Shown piece after piece: positions 41,021 through 50,405 of a DNA stretch of 64,000 bases. This DNA comes from Candidatus Methylopumilus universalis (lineage in GTDB: Bacteria; Pseudomonadota; Gammaproteobacteria; Burkholderiales; Methylophilaceae): contig NZ_CP040968.1 in NCBI RefSeq assembly GCF_006365315.1, positions 186,001-250,000 on the forward strand. The letters are read 5' to 3'. Every line of letters starts with the position of its first letter. Position 1 is the stretch's first letter. The notes under the pieces were generated by a model, which saw nothing but the letters and a program-made list of their open reading frames with translations, did not search any database and was not told the origin of the DNA. A program made the position numbers and the translations under genes.

Positions 41021-42426
41021 TTGTTTTGAATAATTTGTAGGCCTTTGAGAATATTCATCGCTTCTTGAAATTGCTTATCTGCTTTACTTGCAGGTTCAAT
41101 CGGGCCTGATGGCGTATCAGAAGTTTTCTTTTTCTCTTCTTCAGGTTTTTTGATTGGTGGAGCTAAAGGTTTGCTATCTTTATCTTTAGGTGCAACATTC
41201 GTATCCGTATCTTTTGGATTTGAAAGATGGTTTGTAAGATCCGCTTCTTTAGTCATAAATGAAGGATCGCTTCCGTCATCAACAATGATATCAGGCACAA
41301 TCCCTTTAGCCTGAATAGATCTTCCTTTAGGCGTAAAGTATCTTGCTGTTGTCATCTTAATCGCCGTACCGTTATTCATAGGCAGAATACTTTGTACAGA
41401 GCCTTTACCAAAACTTTGCATACCTACAATCAAAGCTCTCTTATGATCTTGGAGTGCGCCTGCTACAATTTCAGATGCAGATGCTGAACCGTTATTTACT
41501 AAAACAGCCATGGGTGTTGTTCTAATATCCTCTGGAAAATCTTTAAGGTAGTCATCTTTGCCCCCGCCTTTTAAATAATCCCCTGGTACAGCTGTTAAGT
41601 GCATTTTTGAATCTTGTGCACGACCTTCGGTATAAACGACTAAGTCACCTTTTGGCAAGAAGGCAGCAGATACACCTACAGCGGCATTCAATAGACCGCC
41701 TGGATTATTTCTAAGATCAAGCAATATACCTTTTAATGGTGTTTTATTTTGCTGGCGAAGATTTTTTAGGAGCTTCGCTAAATCTTCACCTGTATGTTCT
41801 TGGAATTGAGCGACACGAACGTAAGCGTAATTAGGTTCAACAAGCTTTCCTTTAACGCTTTGTGACTTGATGATGGCGCGCACTAGATTAAAAGTTAAAG
41901 GTTTAGTTTCCCCCTTTCTTAATACAGTGAGAACAATGCTGGTCCCTGGTTTACCACGCATTTTTTTAACTGAGTCATTAAGCGTTAAGCCTTTTGTCGA
42001 AGTCTCATCTAATTTCATGATAAGGTCGCCGCTCTTCAGACCTGCTTTATAAGCTGGACTATCTTCAATCGGAGAAACCACTTTTACAAAACCATCTTCC
42101 ATGCCGACTTCAATACCAAGACCACCAAACTCACCTTGAGTGGCTTGATTTAAGTCCTTAAAATCTTCGGTATTTAGGAAAGAAGAGTGAGGATCAAGTC
42201 CTGTTAACATGCCGTTGAGTGCTTCGTTAATAAGCTTCTTGTCTTCTACAGGCTCAACATAGTCAGATTTAATTTTGCCAAAGACTTCAGCAAAAGTTCT
42301 AAGCTCATCAACGGGTAAATTATTTTTTTCAGCTTTATCCGCAAAGACGGGTAAATTTAAACTGATTAGAACACCAATAATAGCGCCACAGGCTATAAGG
42401 GTAAATTTTTCGAATTTTGAGCGCAT
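41017..42426 (-). CDS. ctpA: C-terminal processing protease (S41, CtpA type)
   Basis: 469 residues. An N-terminal signal or anchor (about 8-30) is followed by a PDZ domain (GGLGIEVGMEDGFVKVVSPIEDSPAYKAGLKSGDLIM) and the S41 protease domain. VLVNNGSASASEIVAGALQDHKRALIVGMQSFGKGSVQ holds the catalytic serine and lysine. The tail is a lysine- and proline-rich low-complexity stretch ending in a short helix. A candidate promoter lies upstream at 42477-42505. Confidence 0.96.
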   Translation of the reverse strand: MRSKFEKFTLIACGAIIGVLISLNLPVFADKAEKNNLPVDELRTFAEVFGKIKSDYVEPVEDKKLINEALNGMLTGLDPHSSFLNTEDFKDLNQATQGEFGGLGIEVGMEDGFVKVVSPIEDSPAYKAGLKSGDLIMKLDETSTKGLTLNDSVKKMRGKPGTSIVLTVLRKGETKPLTFNLVRAIIKSQSVKGKLVEPNYAYVRVAQFQEHTGEDLAKLLKNLRQQNKTPLKGILLDLRNNPGGLLNAAVGVSAAFLPKGDLVVYTEGRAQDSKMHLTAVPGDYLKGGGKDDYLKDFPEDIRTTPMAVLVNNGSASASEIVAGALQDHKRALIVGMQSFGKGSVQSILPMNNGTAIKMTTARYFTPKGRSIQAKGIVPDIIVDDGSDPSFMTKEADLTNHLSNPKDTDTNVAPKDKDSKPLAPPIKKPEEEKKKTSDTPSGPIEPASKADKQFQEAMNILKGLQIIQNK

Positions 42427-42476
42427 GTAGGACTTTCGTAATAAGCTATTAAGCAGTAATTATTTAATAATAAAGC

Positions 42477-42505
42477 ATTCTGTCTTTTTGTTTGCCTTAT
42501 ATCAA
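42477..42505 (-). promoter_or_regulatory. Candidate ctpA promoter
   Basis: On the minus strand TTGATA (42505-42500) and CAGAAT (42482-42477) are 17 nt apart, about 50 nt upstream of the ctpA start, in the 118-nt divergent gap. Confidence 0.5.
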
Positions 42506-42544
42506 TAGGCTTGAATAAATATATTTTAAGAATACCTTTGAACC

Positions 42545-42832
42545 ATGGGAACTAAATCTAAAACATATGAAATCGAAATTCAATTTTGCACTCAATGTGG
42601 CTGGCTTCCCAGAGCATCATGGATGATGCAGGAGATATTAACGACTTTTCAGGATGAAATTTTATCAGTCACATTAACCCCAAAGTCAGGCGGAATTTTT
42701 GAAATTTTCCTAGATAAAGAAAAAATCTATTCTAGATCGGACTTCGGAGGATTCCTGGATATTAAGGATATTAAAAAATTGATTAGAGATAAGATTAACC
42801 CAGGAAAAAACCTAGGTCACACTGATCTTTAG
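42545..42832 (+). CDS. SelT/SelW/SelH-like Rdx-family protein, cysteine form
   Basis: 95 residues. The N-terminal strand IEIQFCTQCGWLPRASWMMQEIL has the CxxC redox motif at residues 15-18, with Cys in place of selenocysteine; FDEI-type LTPKSGGIFEIFLDKEKIYSR and GGFLDIKDIKKLIRDKI complete the small thioredoxin-like fold. A redox role is presumed. Its stop overlaps the nlpC-like stop by 4 nt (TTAG). Confidence 0.88.
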   Translation: MGTKSKTYEIEIQFCTQCGWLPRASWMMQEILTTFQDEILSVTLTPKSGGIFEIFLDKEKIYSRSDFGGFLDIKDIKKLIRDKINPGKNLGHTDL

Positions 42833-43359
42833 AGTGTTTCTTCTGGATCAACTCTCGTTGCGCCATTAAATCTTTTATGCCAATAGTTTTTTGTAAGATT
42901 TTCTACGCGAATAGTTTTTCCTGTGCGTGGCGCGTGTATAAATTCATTATTTCCCACATAGATACCAACATGAGAGAACTTAGATTTTCTTGTATTAAAA
43001 AACACAAGATCCCCCGGTTGTAAGTCCTCAAATTTTATAGTTTCACCAATCTTACTAAGTGATCTGGCACTTGGCGGAAGGCTTAAATTTAGCGCTTGCT
43101 CGAATACATATTTTACAAACTGACTACAATCAAAACCCGTTTCTGGTTTTGAGCCACCTAACTTATATTTAATACCCGTAAGCTCATAAGCTTTATCAAT
43201 GATAAGAGGGATGTTGTTAGTCCATTGTTTATCAACTACTGGTGTCGACTCTGAGGCTACCACCGAGTCTTGACTGCTAACATTAATTGAATCAACTTCA
43301 GCCCAAGCGGGACTTGAAAATGCAAGTATTAAAAGGGTAATTAGCGTTTTGAAATTCAT
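42829..43359 (-). CDS. NlpC/P60-family cell-wall hydrolase
   Basis: About 176 residues from the ATG at 43359, which gives the signal peptide MNFKTLITLLILAFSSPAWA; an in-frame ATG at 43395 would add 12 residues. The NlpC/P60 catalytic set is visible: C in GFDCSQFVKYVFEQAL, H in KFSHVGIYVGN and H in NEFIHAPRTG. It is expected to cut peptidoglycan stem peptides. An N-terminal linker has no other domain. Confidence 0.92.
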   Translation of the reverse strand: MNFKTLITLLILAFSSPAWAEVDSINVSSQDSVVASESTPVVDKQWTNNIPLIIDKAYELTGIKYKLGGSKPETGFDCSQFVKYVFEQALNLSLPPSARSLSKIGETIKFEDLQPGDLVFFNTRKSKFSHVGIYVGNNEFIHAPRTGKTIRVENLTKNYWHKRFNGATRVDPEETL

Positions 43360-43449
43360 AGTTTGAAAATGAGTTAATTTAAGACATTTTACCATTTAAG
43401 GTGTGTTTGTGAAATCGGAGTTTCATCTGCATGAGATAATCCTGGGACC

Positions 43450-45381
43450 ATGAATGAACTATTTATTAAACAATTTTTTAGTGAAAAAGGCGAGCTATCT
43501 CAGAGTATTGAAGATTATCGTCTGAGACAGGAGCAGGTCGACATCTCGGTGTTAATTGACGAAGCTATCACAAATAAAAAAAAGTTAATTGTTGAGGCCG
43601 GAACGGGTATTGGTAAAACTTTTGCGTATCTTGTGCCAGCGTTTTTGTCTGGCGGGAAAATTATTATTTCTACGGCTACCAAAAATCTTCAGGATCAGTT
43701 GTTTACTAAAGATATTCCCATGATTAGAGATGCATTAAATGTCCCCGTGACTCTAGCAATGTTGAAGGGCAGATCAAACTATCTATGTCATTTGCGATTA
43801 GAAAACGCCATGATCGAAGGCGCATTTATGACCAAAGAAGATGTCACTTATTTGCATCTCGTTAATCAACATGCGAAGCATAGTATGGATGGCGATAGAT
43901 CAGAATTGGATACAATTCCAGAGAGCTCCTCCATATGGCCCCAGGTGACCTCTACTAAAGAAAATTGTTTAGGTCAGGATTGTAGTTTTTATAAAGAGTG
44001 CTTTGTTATGAACGCCAGAAAAAAAGCATTGACTGCTGATGTCACGATCGTGAATCACCATTTATTTTTTGCCGACCTTAACATGAAGGAAGAAGGCATA
44101 TCCGAACTTCTACCAAAAGCCACTACTGTTATTTTTGATGAGGCCCATCAAATACCTGACATCGCATCTATTTTCTTTGGAAAAAATGTTTCAACGGCTC
44201 AAATTAGCGAGATCGTTCAGGATGGCTATCAAATTTATTTGAAACATATGAAAGACGTTTCAGATTTTGAAACAATTTTAAATGATCTAGAAAAAGCAAA
44301 TAAAGATTTTAGACTTGTATTTCCAAGGGAATCTAATCGATACCCATACCAAAAAATTTCTACTTTTAGCCGATTCGACTCTGCTTACGAAAACTTAATT
44401 GAAAAACTCAAAACATTAATTCAGTTATTGGCTCATCACAAAGACAGGGATACGGAGATTGAAAAGTATTTTGATAGTTCGAATGAAATAATTTCCAATT
44501 TTGATAATTGGCGTGACGATAAAGATAACAACTCAATAAAGTGGGTAGAGGTTTATTCTCAGTCCGTGCAACTTAATAATACCCCCTTATCGATTGCCGA
44601 TATGTTTGCAAAACATATCAATAATGAATTAACTTCATGGATCTTTACATCTGCAACTCTCGCTGTAAAAAATAATTTTGATCATTTCAAAAGTCAGCTA
44701 GGTTTAACAGATGCGGATTCTGTTTCTAAGGAAAGTCCATTTAACTACGCTGAAAAGGCTTTACTTTTTGTACCTAAACTAATGCCAGATGCTAATCATG
44801 AGAACTTTAACTTTGCGGTTGTTAATCAAATTTATCCCTTTATCAAAGCGAGCAAAGGTAGGGCATTTATTTTATGTACTACACTAAAGTCTATGCGGGA
44901 GATATTTACGCTCCTTCAAGATAAAATTGAAACGGATCAGTTGGATTACCCCATATACCTTCAGGGCGATGGTTCAAGGAATCATCTTTTAAATAAGTTT
45001 AGAGAACACGGTCACGCTGTCCTCATAGGCTCTTTAAGTTTTTGGGAGGGGGTTGATGTGAAGGGAGATGCCCTATCATTAGTGGTAATAGATAAATTGC
45101 CTTTTTTTTCGCCAGAAGATCCGGTGCTCGCTGCGAGAATTGATAAAATTAACAAAAGTGGAAAGAATGCCTTCATGGAATATCAGTTACCTAACGCAGT
45201 GATTACTTTAAAGCAGGGAGCTGGTCGATTAATTCGCGATGAATTTGATAAGGGCGTACTGGTGATATGTGATACAAGAATTATTGAAAAAGCTTATGGA
45301 AAAAGAATGTGGCAGAGCCTGCCTCCTTTCGCTCGATCACGAGATGATTTAGAGGTTATCCAGTTCCTAGAAAAAATTTAA
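43450..45381 (+). CDS. DinG/YoaA-like ATP-dependent DNA helicase
   Basis: 643 residues, SF2 iron-sulfur helicase. Walker A is VEAGTGIGKTFAYLVPAFL (around residue 50) and the DEAH box is VIFDEAHQIPD. Between them lie four cysteines (YLCHLR, CLGQDCSFYKEC), matching the 4Fe-4S domain of XPD-like enzymes. Late motifs are GSLSFWEGVDVKGDALSLVVIDKLPF and QGAGRLIRDEFDKGVLVICDTR. It probably unwinds DNA during repair. YoaA is the closer E. coli relative by length and gene neighbourhood. Confidence 0.93.
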   Translation: MNELFIKQFFSEKGELSQSIEDYRLRQEQVDISVLIDEAITNKKKLIVEAGTGIGKTFAYLVPAFLSGGKIIISTATKNLQDQLFTKDIPMIRDALNVPVTLAMLKGRSNYLCHLRLENAMIEGAFMTKEDVTYLHLVNQHAKHSMDGDRSELDTIPESSSIWPQVTSTKENCLGQDCSFYKECFVMNARKKALTADVTIVNHHLFFADLNMKEEGISELLPKATTVIFDEAHQIPDIASIFFGKNVSTAQISEIVQDGYQIYLKHMKDVSDFETILNDLEKANKDFRLVFPRESNRYPYQKISTFSRFDSAYENLIEKLKTLIQLLAHHKDRDTEIEKYFDSSNEIISNFDNWRDDKDNNSIKWVEVYSQSVQLNNTPLSIADMFAKHINNELTSWIFTSATLAVKNNFDHFKSQLGLTDADSVSKESPFNYAEKALLFVPKLMPDANHENFNFAVVNQIYPFIKASKGRAFILCTTLKSMREIFTLLQDKIETDQLDYPIYLQGDGSRNHLLNKFREHGHAVLIGSLSFWEGVDVKGDALSLVVIDKLPFFSPEDPVLAARIDKINKSGKNAFMEYQLPNAVITLKQGAGRLIRDEFDKGVLVICDTRIIEKAYGKRMWQSLPPFARSRDDLEVIQFLEKI

Positions 45382-45384
45382 TCT

Positions 45385-46071
45385 ATGAAAATCTTATCTT
45401 TAGATACTTCGACCGAATATATGTCTTTAGGCTTAAAAATTGATGAGGATTTTTACTCGATCAATATCAAGGCTGGACAGACTCACTCAGAAATTGTCTT
45501 GCCGGAAATAAAAAAATTACTAAGCGAGCATCAATTAACCATAACGGATCTTGATGCTGTTGCATTTGGCAGAGGTCCAGGTTCATTTACAGGGATTAGA
45601 ATTGCATGCGGCATAGCTTATGGATTGGGCTATGGTGCATCGATTCCAGTCATCGGTGTTAATAATCTTTTGGCACTTGCTGAGGCATCAGGTAAAGATA
45701 AAGTGGTCAGTGGTATTGATGCCAGAATGGGTGAAATATATTTAAGTGCTTACATAAAAGAGGGGAAAACATTTTCAGAGCCTATACTCGAAGGTGTTTA
45801 TAAGCCTCATGAATTGCCCCAGCTTAAGGGCTTAGGTTGGACCTTAGTTGGAAATGCAATTGAGACATACGAAAAGCAAATGAAAGATCACTTTGGTCAG
45901 CAGATTGAAGAAGTTATTTTTGGCCCCTATGAAGTGGTCGAATCCATTTCTAAACTCGCAATGCCCCTCATTAAAAATAAATTATTCAAGCTGATTCATG
46001 CCGAACCTCTCTACTTAAGAAATAAAGTGGCCTTTACGACCGAAGAGCGAAAGTCATTGAATGCAGTTTAG
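45385..46071 (+). CDS. tsaB: tRNA threonylcarbamoyladenosine biosynthesis protein TsaB
   Basis: 228 residues. It begins ILSLDTSTEYMSLGLKID, has HSEIVLPEIKKLL, and the signature AVAFGRGPGSFTGIRIACGIAYGLGYG, followed by GIDARMGEIYLSAY. It is the inactive Kae1 paralogue that scaffolds TsaD and TsaE in t6A formation. It starts 3 nt after the helicase gene and overlaps rimI by 11 nt. tsaC is also in the window at 19952. Confidence 0.97.
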   Translation: MKILSLDTSTEYMSLGLKIDEDFYSINIKAGQTHSEIVLPEIKKLLSEHQLTITDLDAVAFGRGPGSFTGIRIACGIAYGLGYGASIPVIGVNNLLALAEASGKDKVVSGIDARMGEIYLSAYIKEGKTFSEPILEGVYKPHELPQLKGLGWTLVGNAIETYEKQMKDHFGQQIEEVIFGPYEVVESISKLAMPLIKNKLFKLIHAEPLYLRNKVAFTTEERKSLNAV

Positions 46072-46498
46072 TGACTTCAAAGAGATTGATTTAAGCGCGA
46101 TTGAATTGATTGAAAATGAAGTTCATGCTTACCCTTGGACGCGAGGTAATTTTTTAGATTCAATAAAATCAAGTCACACATGTTTTATGATGAAGGCAAA
46201 TGAAGAAATCATAGGGTATGCGGTCATAATGTTTGTATTAGATGAGTGTCACATACTTAATATAAGCATAAAAAAAAGTATGCAAAGGAAAGGCTATGGT
46301 TCGGATTTACTTAAAGAAGTAATTCGTCGTTCAGAGTTGGCTCATTCTAAAACGATTTATCTTGAAGTTAGGATGTCCAATCATGCCGCTATTCACTTGT
46401 ATGACAAACATGGGTTTAATGAAATGAGCATTAGAAAAGATTATTATCGTGCTAAAGAAGGGCGGGAAGATGCAGTTTTAATGGGGCTCGAGATTTGA
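46061..46498 (+). CDS. rimI: Ribosomal protein-alanine N-acetyltransferase RimI
   Basis: 145 residues, a GNAT fold. EVHAYPWTRGNFLDSIKSSHTCF is the RimI N-terminal pattern; ILNISIKKSMQRKGYGSDLLKEVI is the acetyl-CoA loop; IYLEVRMSNHAAIHLYDKHGFNEMSIRKDYYRAKEGREDAVLMGLEI is the family C-terminus. It acetylates S18 in E. coli. It overlaps tsaB by 11 nt and the next gene by 1 nt. Confidence 0.95.
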   Translation: MQFSDFKEIDLSAIELIENEVHAYPWTRGNFLDSIKSSHTCFMMKANEEIIGYAVIMFVLDECHILNISIKKSMQRKGYGSDLLKEVIRRSELAHSKTIYLEVRMSNHAAIHLYDKHGFNEMSIRKDYYRAKEGREDAVLMGLEI

Positions 46499-47013
46499 TG
46501 GATGCTGAATACACAAAAAGAATTTTAAAGGAACTTGAATTATTTCCCCTTTGGAAATTAAAAGACAAGGATATTGCTTTATCTATTTCAAAAGAAGAGA
46601 TAAAGCCCATTGAGACCGATTTATTTTTTGTATTCAAAATTAATTGTGTAGAAGGATCGTTATTACTTTTAAGCCAGAATTTTGTATTGGAACAGGAAGG
46701 GGCTGTACAAGAATTATTTTTAAATATTGCAAAATTTATTACAACGACGATAGGTCAAGACACATTCCAGAAAAATCATTTATTAATACTCACTAAAGAT
46801 CAATTAAGCGATCTATGCCTAAATACTCCTCCAAAGCATATGCTAGCTTTTGGGTTAAATAATCAGTTTTTTGAAGAATACAAAACAAATAATTTGATGA
46901 ATAATGTCACTTTGAACATTAAGCATACGCTTGATCTTAATCATCTTCTTCAAAACCCAAAAGATAAGAAATTAGTTTGGGAAAATATTTTAGATTTAAT
47001 TAAAGACTTTTAA
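46498..47013 (+). CDS. Probable DNA polymerase III psi subunit (HolD-like)
   Basis: 171 residues from ATG 46498, which shares one base with the rimI stop. The N-terminus [19 protein letters not shown] resembles the clamp-loader-binding peptide of HolD (L-x2-LGI-x2-W-x-LR), the middle has [12 protein letters not shown] and MLAFGLNN, and the end [25 protein letters not shown] resembles the HolD tail (NP-x2-K-x2-LW). In E. coli holD sits next to rimI. This is pattern matching only; a remnant of a uracil-DNA glycosylase N-terminus, common behind rimI in betaproteobacteria, is the alternative. Confidence 0.6.
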   Translation: MDAEYTKRILKELELFPLWKLKDKDIALSISKEEIKPIETDLFFVFKINCVEGSLLLLSQNFVLEQEGAVQELFLNIAKFITTTIGQDTFQKNHLLILTKDQLSDLCLNTPPKHMLAFGLNNQFFEEYKTNNLMNNVTLNIKHTLDLNHLLQNPKDKKLVWENILDLIKDF

Positions 47014-47029
47014 AAAAGAAAGAACATTA

Positions 47030-48754
47030 ATGCTTGCATCAAAATTTTACATTTCAACCCTAAAGGAGGCGCCATCAGAGGCTGAGCTTATTAGTCATAA
47101 ACTTATGATTCGCGCAGGCTTTATTAAGCGACTCGGTTCAGGCCTTTATTCTTGGATGCCACTTGGCTTAAAAGTTTTAAGAAAAATTGAAGCGATTATT
47201 AGAAATGAAATGAATAAGGCAGGGGCCTTAGAGTTATTAATGCCAGCCATACAGCCAGCTGAGCTATGGGAAGAGACAGGGCGATGGGAACTCTTCGGAC
47301 CACAGATGTTAAAAATCAAAGATCGCCATGATCGAAGTTTTTGTTTTGGACCGACGCACGAAGAAGTGATCACAGATATTGCTAGAAAAGAAATTAATAG
47401 CTACAAGCAGCTGCCTATTAATTTTTATCAGATTCAAATGAAATTTAGGGATGAAATTAGACCTCGTTTCGGGGTGATGCGTGCTCGCGAGTTTCTTATG
47501 AAGGACGCCTATTCTTTCCACGCCTCAAAAAACTCTCTGCAAGAAACCTACGAGACGATGTATCAGGCCTATACCAATATTTTTAATAAGATAGGTCTTC
47601 AGTTTAGAGCAGTTAAAGCGGATACCGGTGCAATTGGAGGAGACGGGTCACATGAGTTTCATGTCTTAGCTGATTCCGGTGAAGATGCGATTGCATATAG
47701 CTCGGTTTCTGACTATGCCGCTAACATTGAATTAGCAGAAGCTATTCTTCAGGATCATAAAAGGCCAGATGCAATAGAGAAGATGGTTAGATTTGACACA
47801 CCTAAACAGACGACATGTGACGACGTCGCTAAGTTAATTGGCGCATCTACTAAGAAGACAATCAAAACGATAGCCCTTATCAATCAAACTAATGAAGCGA
47901 ATGAGTTTTTCTTGGCTCTTCTTCGCGGCGATCATGAACTTAATGAAGTGAAATTATCTAAACTAAAAGGATTTGAGAATTTCCGTTTTGCAACTGAAGA
48001 TGAAGTGAAAGAGCATCTTAAATGCCCACCAGGATTTATTGGGCCTGTAGGAGTTAAATCTTCTATAAAAATTATAGCGGACAAGTCCGTCGGTATTCTA
48101 TCTGATTTTATCTGCGGAGCTAACGAGCCCAAGCTTCATCTAAAAGGGGTAAATTTTGTGCGAGACGTTCCGGAGCCACTACTTTATGCAGATATAAGAA
48201 AAGTGGTTGAAGGTGATGTTAGTCCAGATAAGCAAGGCATGCTTCAAATATGCAGAGGGATTGAAGTAGGCCATATTTTTCAGTTGGGTAATAAATACTC
48301 TAAAGCGATGAAAGCTGAATATTTAGATGAAAATGGCCAGACTCAAACTTTAGAGATGGGCTGTTACGGTATAGGAGTGTCACGCATTGTAGCTGCTGCT
48401 ATTGAGCAATCACATGATGATAAGGGCATTGTTTTTCCTATTAATATCGCACCTTTCGAAGTGGTGATTGCACCTATAGGTTACGACAAAAGTATTGAAG
48501 TTAAAGCTTCGGCTCATAAAATTTATGATGCGCTTCAGGCTTTAGGAGTTGACGTCTTGCTCGATGACCGAGGAGAGCGCCCGGGGATTATGTTTGCCGA
48601 GATGGAGTTGATAGGTATTCCTTATAGAATTGTCATTGGTGATCGTAATTTAAAAGAAGGTAAAGTCGAGTTCCAAGGTCGATTGGATCAAGAGTCTAAG
48701 TTAGTTGATGAATATCAAATAGTTAAAGAAATTAAATCTTTGTTAGTCCATTGA
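47030..48754 (+). CDS. proS: Prolyl-tRNA synthetase
   Basis: 574 residues, the bacterial type with the editing insertion. Class II motifs: motif 1 region [32 protein letters not shown], motif 2 [26 protein letters not shown], motif 3 [19 protein letters not shown]. The insertion (about 225-390) holds the INS editing domain that deacylates Ala-tRNAPro. An anticodon-binding domain ([29 protein letters not shown]) ends the protein. Confidence 0.98.
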   Translation: MLASKFYISTLKEAPSEAELISHKLMIRAGFIKRLGSGLYSWMPLGLKVLRKIEAIIRNEMNKAGALELLMPAIQPAELWEETGRWELFGPQMLKIKDRHDRSFCFGPTHEEVITDIARKEINSYKQLPINFYQIQMKFRDEIRPRFGVMRAREFLMKDAYSFHASKNSLQETYETMYQAYTNIFNKIGLQFRAVKADTGAIGGDGSHEFHVLADSGEDAIAYSSVSDYAANIELAEAILQDHKRPDAIEKMVRFDTPKQTTCDDVAKLIGASTKKTIKTIALINQTNEANEFFLALLRGDHELNEVKLSKLKGFENFRFATEDEVKEHLKCPPGFIGPVGVKSSIKIIADKSVGILSDFICGANEPKLHLKGVNFVRDVPEPLLYADIRKVVEGDVSPDKQGMLQICRGIEVGHIFQLGNKYSKAMKAEYLDENGQTQTLEMGCYGIGVSRIVAAAIEQSHDDKGIVFPINIAPFEVVIAPIGYDKSIEVKASAHKIYDALQALGVDVLLDDRGERPGIMFAEMELIGIPYRIVIGDRNLKEGKVEFQGRLDQESKLVDEYQIVKEIKSLLVH

Positions 48755-48801
48755 AAATTTAACCAATTTATTCATAAGTATTTGATTTAATTTAGTTTTT
48801 T

Positions 48802-48829
48802 TTGTCAAGCATTTATTACAAAATAATTA
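48802..48829 (+). promoter_or_regulatory. Candidate promoter before the DUF1097 gene
   Basis: TTGTCA at 48802-48807 and TAATTA at 48824-48829 are 16 nt apart. If used, the transcript leader would be about 145 nt. Other AT-rich boxes in the region are less well spaced. Confidence 0.4.
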
Positions 48830-48980
48830 CAATTAAGGGGTGTATTTGTTAAAAAAAAGGGTTAATATTCGGCAAGTAGTTAGTAATCAATGACCTGGAA
48901 GACTAGGCCCATATGATAACTAAGTGCTCAAGTACTACAGCTCTTTGATGTATATACAGTCAACTAACTTAGGAGATGTT

Positions 48981-49463
48981 ATGTCGAAATCATTAGCAGT
49001 AGCAATTAGTGTTGGTGTAATAGCAGGTCTTTGGACTTTCCTCGGAAGTGGTTATCTCAGCTTTGCAAGTATCGCGATTGGTTTTATAGCTTGGGCTGCT
49101 TCTGGCCTAGTTGGCAAATCAGACGCAATGCAAAAAACAGTTATTGGAATGACGTTCGGCGCAATTATTGCATCAGTTGCAGTTTATTTAGCGGGTGTTG
49201 AACTACCGCTTATAGGTGCAAATATCGCAGTAGGCGTTGGTGTAGCAGCACTCATTCTTGTTCTGGTTGCTGATAAGGTGTCTCAAGTTGCTAATGTTGG
49301 CGTAAATGTTTTAGGTTTTGCGTCAGCTTTCACACTATCACCAAGTGCAGCTAGTATCGGTGCAATGGATTTATCTAATCCAGTAGCTATTGTTTTAGTT
49401 TCAAGTATCTTGGGCGTAGTTGCAGGTAACTTAGCAGGAAGACTTGCCGCTGCAATTAAATAA
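48981..49463 (+). CDS. DUF1097-like integral membrane protein
   Basis: 160 residues from ATG 48981, preceded by TAGGAGATGTT, a strong ribosome binding site. An in-frame upstream extension to 48924 is not supported. Five or six hydrophobic, glycine- and alanine-rich segments cover almost the whole protein (VAISVGVIAGLWTFLGSGYL, FIAWAASGLVG, GMTFGAIIASVAVYLAGV and others). The layout resembles DUF1097. Function unknown. The gene stands alone, with a 226-nt upstream gap and a strong terminator, suggesting independent and possibly high expression. Confidence 0.75.
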   Translation: MSKSLAVAISVGVIAGLWTFLGSGYLSFASIAIGFIAWAASGLVGKSDAMQKTVIGMTFGAIIASVAVYLAGVELPLIGANIAVGVGVAALILVLVADKVSQVANVGVNVLGFASAFTLSPSAASIGAMDLSNPVAIVLVSSILGVVAGNLAGRLAAAIK

Positions 49464-49474
49464 TTGTTTTAAAT

Positions 49475-49507
49475 AAAAAAACGCACCTTTTGGGGTGCGT
49501 TTTTTTT
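49475..49507. terminator. Bidirectional terminator after the DUF1097 gene
   Basis: ACGCACC (49481-49487) and GGTGCGT (49494-49500) form a 7-bp stem extended by flanking A and T runs. It also serves the convergent gene that ends at 49506. Confidence 0.9.
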
Positions 49508-50375
49508 ATTTAGATTTGCTAGAAATTTTAAACCCATAATAGGTTCCGAACTCACCCTCAGATTCGTTATATATAAAGAATAAATTATTTGCGAAGCCAA
49601 GGCCGTTGTAATGATTGTGTGCCCTTAACTTGATATCCTTTGGCAAAGAAGATTTACCAACGAAGCTACCCTTAACATTAAAGATTAATACTGCTTTATG
49701 GTCCACATCGAGAATAGCTAGCTCTTCGCCATCAATGCTCGTTGCCGCAATAAAGCTATCGCTTAAGTCATCAAATGCTACACCTGCTGATTTGAGATCC
49801 AAATTAATTTCTCCCACTTTGCTGCCATCATTCACATCAATAATAATGATCCTGCCACTTCTTTTTTGTTTAGCAAAGTAACGATTCGTTTTTGAGTCAA
49901 AAGAAGGCATAGTTGCTGAATCGCCAAAGGCAGGATTAAAGCTAGACACTTCTTTGGAGGTACCTTTTAAAATACCTTGTGAATCGAGGTCTAGAGAAAA
50001 AATACCCGTGTTAGGTGCGAAACCAGCTTCACTCGAAACGTTATAAGTGATGGTTGTTAGCTGAAAGCTTAATTCATTATAAAAAATGGAGCGATTATCA
50101 AATCCTGCTTGTGTTGAAGCCACATACTTTCCAGATTGATCATAGGTGTGAATAAGTGATTTAGAGATAGGCGCTTCAGTTTCAGAGCCTAAAGGAGCTA
50201 GGCCGCCATCTGCGATGTAATATTTTTTCTGTCCCGGAATAAAAGCCACTGTCATAGGCCGCGTCGTGGGCTTCCTAGCAAGCGTAATTTTAACTTCTGA
50301 TTTTGCTTCAGGAAGCACGTCCGCATAAATAGAATAATTAAATATTAAAAAACATAATGCAATAATAATTTTCAT
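49506..50375 (-). CDS. Secreted beta-propeller-like protein, unknown function
   Basis: 289 residues. A signal peptide is clear (IIIALCFLIFNYSIYA/DV). The mature part has recurring strand-rich units such as KKYYIADGG, SLIHTYDQSGKYVAS, NRYFAKQKRSGRIIIIDVNDGSKVGEI and ELAILDVDHKAVLIFNVKGSFVGKS, which look like blades of an NHL- or YVTN-type propeller. No catalytic motif is visible. It is probably periplasmic or extracellular. It lies 30 nt downstream of queA on the same strand. Confidence 0.65.
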   Translation of the reverse strand: MKIIIALCFLIFNYSIYADVLPEAKSEVKITLARKPTTRPMTVAFIPGQKKYYIADGGLAPLGSETEAPISKSLIHTYDQSGKYVASTQAGFDNRSIFYNELSFQLTTITYNVSSEAGFAPNTGIFSLDLDSQGILKGTSKEVSSFNPAFGDSATMPSFDSKTNRYFAKQKRSGRIIIIDVNDGSKVGEINLDLKSAGVAFDDLSDSFIAATSIDGEELAILDVDHKAVLIFNVKGSFVGKSSLPKDIKLRAHNHYNGLGFANNLFFIYNESEGEFGTYYGFKISSKSK

Positions 50376-50405
50376 AAGATCTATCTTCTAAGGTTGATTG
50401 TTAAT

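Noticed and set aside
48841-48980. Resemblance of the DUF1097 leader to known riboswitch classes (guanidine-I, glnA)
   Set aside because: Short words such as GGAAG and CTAGG occur, but the required paired arms and conserved loops are missing.
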